This document shows, piece after piece, positions 8,303-15,173 of a stretch of 64,000 nucleotides of DNA. The position numbers and the translations under genes were made by a program. The stretch's first letter is position 1; each line of letters starts with the position of its first letter. The DNA is taken from contig CAWFME010000004.1 in NCBI GenBank assembly GCA_963816955.1, forward strand, positions 372,001-436,000, in the 5' to 3' direction. The notes under the pieces were generated by a model. It saw only the letters and a list, made by a program, of their open reading frames with translations, did no database searches and had not been told where the DNA came from. This DNA comes from DATFQI01 sp963816955 (GTDB lineage Bacteria > Actinomycetota > Thermoleophilia > Solirubrobacterales > Solirubrobacteraceae).

Positions 8303-8797
8303 GTGGACCCCGTCACCAGCACGATCACGATCGGCCGGCCCCGCGAGGAGGTCTTCGACTACCTCGCCGACATCGCGAACCACGCCGAGTTCAGCGACCA
8401 CTACCTCAAGGACTGGCACCTGACGCGGGTCGACTCCGTGGGCCGCGGCGCGGGCGCCAGGTTCCGCTACGACAAGCGCCTGGACCGCTTCGGCTGGGCC
8501 GACATGACCTTCATCGAGGTCGAGCGGCCCTTGCGGATCGTCGCCGCCGGCCGCGGCGGCAAGTTCAACCGCAACAAGACCTACACGACCTGGACGCTCT
8601 CGCCCTCGGGCGGCGGCACCAAGGTCGAGCACACGACCGAGATCGAGCCCAAGCTCCCCACGGACCGCCTGATGGAGGGGCTGGGCGGCAAGCGCCGGTG
8701 GTTCAAGCGCGGCGGCCGCAAGGCGCTCGAGCGGCTCCAGTCGATCCTCGAAGAGGACCATGACCGCGGCAAGCGCGTCTCGGTCGCCGGCGTCTAG
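8303..8797 (+). CDS. SRPBCC-fold (polyketide cyclase/START-like) protein
   Basis: 164 aa, complete SRPBCC fold: an N-terminal strand-helix (ITIGRPREEVFDYLADI), a central antiparallel sheet and a long C-terminal helix rich in Lys/Arg. These proteins bind hydrophobic ligands or act as cyclases, and no catalytic residues can be assigned. The GTG at 8303 was chosen because the fold begins immediately after it and a -10 box lies just upstream. The following lipoprotein starts 10 bases after its stop. Confidence 0.82.
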   Translation: MDPVTSTITIGRPREEVFDYLADIANHAEFSDHYLKDWHLTRVDSVGRGAGARFRYDKRLDRFGWADMTFIEVERPLRIVAAGRGGKFNRNKTYTTWTLSPSGGGTKVEHTTEIEPKLPTDRLMEGLGGKRRWFKRGGRKALERLQSILEEDHDRGKRVSVAGV

Positions 8798-8800
8798 GAT
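8795..8800 (+). promoter_or_regulatory. -10 hexamer TAGGAT, 7 bases before ATG
   Basis: TAGGAT spans the stop codon of the preceding gene and ends 7 bases before the ATG at 8808. That places the expected transcription start on the A of the ATG, a classical leaderless arrangement. Confidence 0.5.
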
Positions 8801-8807
8801 TCCGCGC

Positions 8808-9362
8808 ATGAGGCGTCTTCTCGTCATGTCCGCCGCGCTGGCGTGCGCGCTCTTCGCCGCGGGCTGCGGCAACAAGCAGGAGACCATCACGCTCGGCGAG
8901 ACGGAGGGCATCTACCTCGACATCGACGAGCTGAAGTACCAGATCCAGATCTCGCGCTACATGAACCCCGACGACGTCGAGGACCGGTCGTACCTCAAGG
9001 GCCTCCCCGGCGACTCGACCGAGACCGGCGAGGACGAGACGTGGTTCGGGGTCTTCATCCGCGTCCAGAACACGACGGACGAGACGATCGCGCCCGCGAA
9101 CGACTTCGTGATCGAGGACACGCAGAAGAACCTCTACCGGCCCGTCCCGATCGACGCGGACGTCAACCCGTTCGCCTACACGCCCGAGCCGATCCCGCCG
9201 AAGGGCCTGATCCCCGAGATCGGCTCCGTCGCCTCGGAGAGCACGATCCAGGGCTCGATGCTGCTGTTCAAGGTCAAGACCGAGTCGCTGCAGAACCGGC
9301 CGCTGGAGTTCCGCTTCAGGCGCGGCTCCGGGACGACCGGCATCGTCGATCTCGACGTCTAA
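8808..9362 (+). CDS. Secreted lipoprotein, DUF4352-like
   Basis: 184 aa. The signal peptide MRRLLVMSAALACALFAAGC ends with lipobox FAAGC, acylated Cys at 20. The mature part is acidic and contains an immunoglobulin-like beta region (TWFGVFIRVQNTTDETIAP) typical of DUF4352/telokin-like proteins that bind surface ligands. Function is unknown. It is convergent with the penicillin-binding protein, with a repeat element between them. Confidence 0.8.
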   Translation: MRRLLVMSAALACALFAAGCGNKQETITLGETEGIYLDIDELKYQIQISRYMNPDDVEDRSYLKGLPGDSTETGEDETWFGVFIRVQNTTDETIAPANDFVIEDTQKNLYRPVPIDADVNPFAYTPEPIPPKGLIPEIGSVASESTIQGSMLLFKVKTESLQNRPLEFRFRRGSGTTGIVDLDV

Positions 9363-9444
9363 GACGGCTGGCGCCTCGCGCCGCGGTGTTGAGGGGGTGG
9401 GTTTCCGGCCGCTCTGCTTCGAGCGGTGGATCGGGCTCGCGGGT

Positions 9445-9475
9445 GGCTCCCTCGCCTCCCCACCCAGCCGCAGTT
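9445..9475. repeat. Second copy of the intergenic repeat element
   Basis: The 31 bases from 9445 to 9475 (beginning GGCTCCCTCGCC) match 6533-6562 with only a few differences. Here the element sits between convergent genes and ends on the penicillin-binding-protein stop codon. A GGGTGGG tract at 9395-9401 can pair with CCCACCC, so it may fold as a terminator. Confidence 0.5.
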
Positions 9476-11217
9476 CAGCCCTTCAACGCGGCCTCGATGA
9501 CCGTCTTCGCCGCCGGGGCCGCGGTGGCGCCGCCGGCGCCCTGACCCACGAGCAGCACGCAGACCGCCACCTGCGGGTCGCGCAGCGGCGCGAAGGCCGT
9601 GAACCAGGCGTCGGTGTCCGTGAGGTCCTCTTCGGGTGGCGGCTGTGACGGATCCTCGGGGATCGGGTCCTCGCTGACCGTCGACCGCAGCTCGGCCGTG
9701 CCGGTCTTGCCCGCCACCTTGACGCCCGGCACGGCCGCGCCGATGCCGGTGCCGTCGGTGACGACGGAGCGCATCGCCCGCGCGATGAACTTCGCGGTCT
9801 CGGGCGTGGTGGCGCGGCCCGCGACGCCGCCGCCGCCCTTGAGCAGGGTCGGCTTCGGGCGCCGGCCGCCCTGGGCGATCGCGGAGGCGACGTCGGCCAT
9901 CAGCAGCGGCGTGGCCAGCACCTTGCCCTGGCCGATCGCGGTCGAGCCGACCGCGAGGTCGTCGCCGATCTCAGCCGCCGCGGGGATCGTCGAGCGCCCG
10001 GCGCCCGGCAGCCCGGGCTCCTCGTTGAAGCCGAACTTCTCCGCGGTGGCGACGAGCCGCTCCGCGCCCAGCTCCGCGCCGAGCGGAGCGAAGACCGAGT
10101 TGCACGACTCCGCGAAGGAGGCGCGCAGCGATCCGCCGCAGGCCTCGCCGTTGGCGTTCTCGAGCTCGACGCCCTCGAGCGTGGTCATCGTCTCGACCGG
10201 GAACTTCTCGTTGCGCTCGACGACGCCTGCGTCGAGCGCTCCCGCGAGCGTCACGATCTTGAACACGGAGCCGGGCGGCTGCGGCGCGCTGTAGGCGATC
10301 CCGGCGAGCGCGAGCACCTCGCCGTCGCGCGGGCGCATGACCGCGATCCCGCCGAAGCGGCCGGCCAGCGCGATCACCGCCGCCTCCTGGACCTCGGGGT
10401 CGATCGTCGTCCGCACGGCGGCGCCGGCCTCGGGCTCGCTGCGCGCCAGCACGCGGGCGCCGGCCTTCAGCGTGCCGCCGGGCTTGCCCGCGAGCCGCTC
10501 GTCGAAGGTGCGCTCGAGGCCTGAGATCCCGACGGGCGTGCCCTCCGGGACGCCGCGGCGCGCGAGCTCCTCCTCGCGCTCGGGCGGCGCCGGGCCGAGC
10601 CGGCCGGCGACCTCCGAGGCGAGCGGCCCGAGGTCGGAGAGGCGCTGCTCGCCCTGGGCGATGATCGTCCCGTCGCGCGCCTGGATCGCCGCGCGCGGCG
10701 GCATCTGCGTCGTGCGCGCGAGCTGCTCGCCGCTGCGCAGGCCGGGGAACACCTGCTCCGGCCGCCACGCGATCCCGGCCGTGCCGTCCTCTTCCTCCTC
10801 GACCGTCAGGGTCAGGTCGCCCGAGATCGTCCCGAAGATGCGCGTCGAGGACGTCACGTCGAGCGCGACCCGCCCGCCGTCGCGCACGCGCGGGCGCGAG
10901 GTGCGGACCTCGGCGAGCGTCGTCGTGTCGGCCGCGCGCGCGTAGGCGCGCCCGAACCGGCGCAGGGGGTACTCGCCGCGCGCCTTCGCGGTCAGCAGCG
11001 AGTGCATCGTCGCGTAGTCCCCCCGCTCCCAGGCCGACGCGAAGCGCGCCGCCACCCGCCGCTCGGAGGGCTCGTGGCGCGAGCCGAGCACGATCCCGAC
11101 GACGAACGCGATCGCGGCGAAGGCGAGCAGCGGGACGAGCCGATGCAAGCGGCGGCTCCGGCGTGGAGGGCGCCGCGGGGGAGGACCGACGAGTGGCGAC
11201 GGAGGGTGCGGGGCCAT
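9475..11217 (-). CDS. Penicillin-binding protein (class B-type transpeptidase, NTF2-like N-terminus)
   Basis: Membrane-anchored D,D-transpeptidase for peptidoglycan cross-linking, 580 aa. A proline/arginine-rich cytoplasmic tail is followed by one membrane helix (residues 29-46), an NTF2-like MecA_N-type domain (about 50-150), a dimerisation domain and the transpeptidase. Active-site motifs: SxxK as GSVFK (Ser near 316), SxN as SCNS near 370, and KTG as KTGTAEL near 505. There is no glycosyltransferase domain. It is divergent from the MarP-like protease, another cell-wall stress protein. Confidence 0.93.
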   Translation of the reverse strand: MAPHPPSPLVGPPPRRPPRRSRRLHRLVPLLAFAAIAFVVGIVLGSRHEPSERRVAARFASAWERGDYATMHSLLTAKARGEYPLRRFGRAYARAADTTTLAEVRTSRPRVRDGGRVALDVTSSTRIFGTISGDLTLTVEEEEDGTAGIAWRPEQVFPGLRSGEQLARTTQMPPRAAIQARDGTIIAQGEQRLSDLGPLASEVAGRLGPAPPEREEELARRGVPEGTPVGISGLERTFDERLAGKPGGTLKAGARVLARSEPEAGAAVRTTIDPEVQEAAVIALAGRFGGIAVMRPRDGEVLALAGIAYSAPQPPGSVFKIVTLAGALDAGVVERNEKFPVETMTTLEGVELENANGEACGGSLRASFAESCNSVFAPLGAELGAERLVATAEKFGFNEEPGLPGAGRSTIPAAAEIGDDLAVGSTAIGQGKVLATPLLMADVASAIAQGGRRPKPTLLKGGGGVAGRATTPETAKFIARAMRSVVTDGTGIGAAVPGVKVAGKTGTAELRSTVSEDPIPEDPSQPPPEEDLTDTDAWFTAFAPLRDPQVAVCVLLVGQGAGGATAAPAAKTVIEAALKG

Positions 11218-11236
11218 GGCGCGCGTCGGGCGAGGG

Positions 11237-11242
11237 TAGCCT
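11237..11242 (+). promoter_or_regulatory. -10 hexamer TAGCCT before the MarP-like gene
   Basis: TANNNT match ending 12 bases before the ATG at 11255, in the 37-base gap shared with the divergent penicillin-binding-protein gene. It suggests a short or absent leader. Confidence 0.35.
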
Positions 11243-11254
11243 CAACGCCTGGAG

Positions 11255-12391
11255 ATGACGGGGCTCGACTGGATCGTCTTGGGGATCGTGATCCTGCTGG
11301 CCCTGTTCGGGTGGGCGCAGGGCTTCGTGTCGGGCGCGCTCGCGCTCGTCGGCTTCGCGATCGGCGCCTGGGTCGGGACGCGGGTCGGCCCACTGGTGCT
11401 CTCCGACGGCGCCGACTCCGGCTGGGCGCCGGCCTTCGGGCTGATCGGCGCGCTCGTCGCCGGCGCGGTGCTGGCGATGGGCTTCGAGGGCATCGGCGCG
11501 CGCCTGCGCGCTCGCGTGCGCACGCCCGCGGGGGCTGCGCTGGACGGCGCGCTCGGCGCGCTGCTGACGGCCTGCGTCGGCCTCGGCGTCGTGTGGGTGC
11601 TCGGCGCGGTGGCGCTCGGCTCGGGCGGCGAGCTGCGCCGGGCCGTGCAGCGCTCGGCGGTCCTGCAGCGCCTCAACACGATCCTGCCGCCGACGAGCGG
11701 GCTGCTCAACGCGCTCGAGAACCTCGACCCGTTCCCGCGCATCGACGGGCCCGAGGTCCGGGTGAAGGCTCCGTCGCAGGGGATCGTGGGCGACCCGCAG
11801 GTCGACGCGGCGGCGCCCAGCGTGGTCAAGGTGCTCGGCACGGCGTGCGGGCTCGGCGTCGAGGGCTCGGGCTGGGTCGCCGGCGACGGGCTCGTCGTGA
11901 CCAACGCGCACGTCGTGGCCGGCCAGAAGGACACGCGGGTGCTCCCCGAGGGCGACGAGCCCGGTACCGACGCGGAGGTCGTGCACTTCGACCCGCGCAA
12001 CGACGTCGCGGTGCTGCGGGTGCCGGGCCTGGGGGCGCCGGCGCTCGCGCTGGCGGGCTCGCCGCGGCCAGGCACGTCCGCCGCCGTGCTCGGCTTCCCC
12101 CGCAACGGGCCCTACGACGAGCGCGCGGGGCGGCTCGGGCAGACGCGCGAGGTCGTCACCCAGGACGCCTACGGGCGCGGCCCGGTGCGGCGGTCGATCA
12201 CCTCGCTGCGCGGCGCGGTGCGCTCGGGCAACTCCGGCGGCCCGATGGTCGACGGCCGCGGGCGCGTCGTGACCACGATCTTCGCGGCCACCACGAGCGG
12301 GCCGCGGGGCGGCTACGGCGTGCCCAACGCCGTCGTGCGCTCGGCGCTCGACGACTCGAGCGGGCGCGTCTCGACCGGTCCCTGCGCGTAG
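11255..12391 (+). CDS. MarP-type membrane serine protease (CvpA + trypsin domains)
   Basis: 378 aa. An N-terminal CvpA/colicin-V-like domain with four membrane helices (about residues 5-125) carries an extracytoplasmic trypsin-fold protease. The catalytic triad is visible: His in TNAHVV (near 220), Asp in RNDVAVL (near 250) and Ser in GNSGGP (near 326). This is the arrangement of mycobacterial MarP (Rv3671c), which protects against acid and oxidative stress by activating cell-wall hydrolases. That function is family knowledge and unproven here. Confidence 0.92.
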   Translation: MTGLDWIVLGIVILLALFGWAQGFVSGALALVGFAIGAWVGTRVGPLVLSDGADSGWAPAFGLIGALVAGAVLAMGFEGIGARLRARVRTPAGAALDGALGALLTACVGLGVVWVLGAVALGSGGELRRAVQRSAVLQRLNTILPPTSGLLNALENLDPFPRIDGPEVRVKAPSQGIVGDPQVDAAAPSVVKVLGTACGLGVEGSGWVAGDGLVVTNAHVVAGQKDTRVLPEGDEPGTDAEVVHFDPRNDVAVLRVPGLGAPALALAGSPRPGTSAAVLGFPRNGPYDERAGRLGQTREVVTQDAYGRGPVRRSITSLRGAVRSGNSGGPMVDGRGRVVTTIFAATTSGPRGGYGVPNAVVRSALDDSSGRVSTGPCA

Positions 12392-12425
12392 CGCGCGCGA
12401 GCCGAGCGGCCCCGAGGCGGCCCGC

Positions 12426-12431
12426 TACCCT
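12426..12431 (+). promoter_or_regulatory. -10 hexamer TACCCT, 9 bases before topoisomerase ATG
   Basis: TANNNT match 9 bases upstream of the ATG at 12441, with no ribosome site between. Another probable leaderless start. Confidence 0.4.
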
Positions 12432-12440
12432 CGACCGGCC

Positions 12441-14687
12441 ATGGCCAAGACACTCGTCCTCGCCGAGAAGCCCTCCGTCGGGCGCGACCTCACCCGGGTC
12501 CTCCCGGGTCAGTTCGACAAGCACGAGGGCTATCTGGAGTCCGACTCCCACGTCGTCACGTGGGCGGTCGGCCATCTCGTGCAGCTCGCGGAGCCCGACG
12601 AGTACGACGCCAAGTACAAGAAGTGGAAGATGGCGGACCTCCCGATCATCCCGGACGACTTCAAGCTCATGGTCCGCGACGAGCGCTCCCGCAAGCAGAT
12701 GACCGTGATCTCGAAGCTGCTGCGGCGCAAGGACGTCGAAGAGATCGTCAACGCCTGCGACGCCGGCCGCGAGGGCGAGCTGATCTTCGCCTGGACGCTG
12801 GAGAAGTCGGGCGTCGAGAAGCCGGTCAAGCGGCTGTGGCTGTCCTCGATGACGACGGGCGCGATCAAGCAGGCCTTCGCCGGACTGCGGCCCGCCGAGG
12901 ACTTCGCCAAGCTCGAGGAGGCGGCCCGCTCGCGCTCGGAGGCCGACTGGATCGTCGGGATGAACGCCACCCGCGCGGCCACGATCCGCCTGCGCTCCTC
13001 GTTCGACCGCGCGGTCACGCTGGGCCGCGTCCAGACGCCGACGCTGGCGATCATCGCGCGCCGCGAGGAGGAGATCCGCGCCTTCAGGCCCGAGCCGTAC
13101 TGGCTCGTCGACGCGACCTTCGAGCCGACCTCGGGCGACTCGGGGCGCGGCTACGCGGGCCGTTACCACGACGGCTCGCAGCCGCGGCTGAAGACCGCCG
13201 ACGCGGCCGAGGCGATCGTCGAGGCCGTCCGCGGCCGCACGGGCGAGATCACCAAGCTCGAGACGACCAAGCGCTCCGAGAAGGCGCCGCTGCTGTACGA
13301 CCTCACGACGCTGCAGCGCGAGGCCAACACCCGCTACGGCTTCTCGGCCCGGCGCACGCTCGCGGCCGCCCAGCGGCTCTACGAGGAGCACAAGGCGCTG
13401 ACCTACCCGCGCACCAACTCGCGCTTTTTGCCCTCGGACATGGGCGGGGAGATCAAGCCGATCGCCGGCCACGTCGGCGAGCACCGCGAGTACGCGAAGG
13501 CGGCCGGCTACGTGACGGGGCTCGACGTGCTGCCGACCGGGCGCGTGATCAACGACGCGAAGGTCACCGACCACCACGCGATCATCCCGACGAACTCGTC
13601 GCACCGGCTCGAGAAGATGTCCGACGACGACCGGCGGATCTACGACATGGTCGCGCGCCGCTTCCTGGCCATCTTCCACCCCGAGGCCGTGTTCGAGAAC
13701 ACGCGCCTGGAGACCACGGTCGCCGGGCACGTCTTCCGCACCCGCGGCCGCGTGCTGCTCGTGGCGGGCTGGCGCGGCGTCTACGGCGAGGAGGCGCTCG
13801 ACGGCGGCTCGCAGTCGGCCTCCGACGACGACGAGGGCGGCCCGCAGACGCTGCCCAAGCTCGAGCGCGGCGAGGCCGTCGACACCAAGCTCCTCGCCGC
13901 GGAGGAGAAGGTCACCAAGCCGCCGCGCCGCTACTCCGACGCGTCGCTGCTGGCGGCGATGGAGACGGCGGGCAAGCTCGTTGACGACGACGAGCTGCGC
14001 GAGGCGATGAAGGACTCCGGCATCGGCACGCCCGCCACGCGCGCGGCGATCATCGAGCGCCTGATCGACGTCGAGTACGTCGAGCGCGAGGGCCGCTCGC
14101 TGGTGGCGACCGAGAAGGGCCTCAACGTGATCCGGCTGCTCGGCGAGCACCCGCTGACGTCGCCGTCGCTGACGGGCGACTGGGAGACGCGGCTGGGCAA
14201 GATCGAGCATGGCCAGGAGCCGCGCGAGGACTTCATGCGCGACATCGCGCTGTTCGCCAACGAGACCGTCACCGAGCTGGACGCGAAGCTCAAGGACGTG
14301 CGCATCCCGCGCGCGAACCTCGGGCCGTGCCCGGTCTGCGGCCACGACATCGTCGAGAACCGCAAGGGCTTCTCCTGCTGGTCGCGCGAGGACCCGGGCT
14401 GCGGCTTCGTGATCTGGAAGTCCAAGGCCGGCAAGACGCTGCCGGCCGCGGTCGCGCGCGAGCTGATCTCCACCGGCCGCACGGAGCGCGCGGTGGCAGG
14501 CTTCAAGGGCCGCTCGGGCCGTTCCTTCCGCGCCCGCCTGGCCCTGCTGCAGACCGAGGACGGCAAGTGGCGCGTCGAGTTCGACGAGCCGTGGGCGCGC
14601 GAAGGCGCCAAGCCGCCGGAGGGCGAGGACGAGAACGCGCAGGCGGCGCGGGACCGCGCCGCCGACGGCGCGGCCAAAGCTGCCTGA
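12441..14687 (+). CDS. Type IA DNA topoisomerase (topoisomerase III-like)
   Basis: Single-strand DNA passage enzyme, 748 aa. The N-terminal TOPRIM domain opens with LVLAEKPSVGRDL and carries the metal-binding DAGREGEL (about 106-113). The active tyrosine is Tyr 321 or so in TYPRTNSRFL. Domain order and the AEKPS start fit TopB-type enzymes more than TopA. A four-Cys zinc-ribbon-like segment (CPVC...C...C) begins near residue 630, followed by a topo C-terminal repeat. Likely decatenation or recombination-intermediate processing. Confidence 0.93.
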   Translation: MAKTLVLAEKPSVGRDLTRVLPGQFDKHEGYLESDSHVVTWAVGHLVQLAEPDEYDAKYKKWKMADLPIIPDDFKLMVRDERSRKQMTVISKLLRRKDVEEIVNACDAGREGELIFAWTLEKSGVEKPVKRLWLSSMTTGAIKQAFAGLRPAEDFAKLEEAARSRSEADWIVGMNATRAATIRLRSSFDRAVTLGRVQTPTLAIIARREEEIRAFRPEPYWLVDATFEPTSGDSGRGYAGRYHDGSQPRLKTADAAEAIVEAVRGRTGEITKLETTKRSEKAPLLYDLTTLQREANTRYGFSARRTLAAAQRLYEEHKALTYPRTNSRFLPSDMGGEIKPIAGHVGEHREYAKAAGYVTGLDVLPTGRVINDAKVTDHHAIIPTNSSHRLEKMSDDDRRIYDMVARRFLAIFHPEAVFENTRLETTVAGHVFRTRGRVLLVAGWRGVYGEEALDGGSQSASDDDEGGPQTLPKLERGEAVDTKLLAAEEKVTKPPRRYSDASLLAAMETAGKLVDDDELREAMKDSGIGTPATRAAIIERLIDVEYVEREGRSLVATEKGLNVIRLLGEHPLTSPSLTGDWETRLGKIEHGQEPREDFMRDIALFANETVTELDAKLKDVRIPRANLGPCPVCGHDIVENRKGFSCWSREDPGCGFVIWKSKAGKTLPAAVARELISTGRTERAVAGFKGRSGRSFRARLALLQTEDGKWRVEFDEPWAREGAKPPEGEDENAQAARDRAADGAAKAA

Positions 14688-14690
14688 GAC

Positions 14691-14996
14691 CTAGAGCTGC
14701 GGCTCGCGCGTGGCGCCGGCGACCCGCGTCGCCGGCAGGCGCTGCGCGGGCGGGCCGGTCAGCGTGCGCCACAGGGTGGCGATGCCCTGGAAGAGGGCGA
14801 CGAACAGGTCGGCGAAGGGGTTGGCCTCGGGGGCGGGGCGCTCCTCGCGCACCACGGCCTCGACCTCTGGGGCGCCGGCGCCGGCGTCGAGGGTCCAGGT
14901 GACGTACAGGTCCGCACTGGAAACGGCCGCGGCGACGTCCGCCGCGAGAACGAGGTCCGCGTCGGTGTGCTCGGTGGGCAGATACAGGTGCGGCAT
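14691..14996 (-). CDS. Small hypothetical protein
   Basis: 101 aa, start ATG at 14996 with GGGAG 6-10 bases upstream. The N-terminal half is acidic. A hydrophobic stretch (FADLFVALFQGIATLW, about residues 65-80) could be an amphipathic or membrane helix. No family recognised. It is convergent with the topoisomerase gene, with 3 bases between stops. Confidence 0.6.
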   Translation of the reverse strand: MPHLYLPTEHTDADLVLAADVAAAVSSADLYVTWTLDAGAGAPEVEAVVREERPAPEANPFADLFVALFQGIATLWRTLTGPPAQRLPATRVAGATREPQL

Positions 14997-15173
14997 GGTT
15001 GCTCCCGTCGGTGGCTCTGATCCCTTTATCGGAGTTACGACAGCGAGCCTGACAACTTGAGCGCCTCGAGGTACCCCAACATTCGTCCAATCGAGGTTTG
15101 AAGTTCGTCCGATCTGTGCTCGTTGCGGGGTCCGCAGCCATGCCGTCGGGTCCGCGCGCGACTCTTAGGGGCC

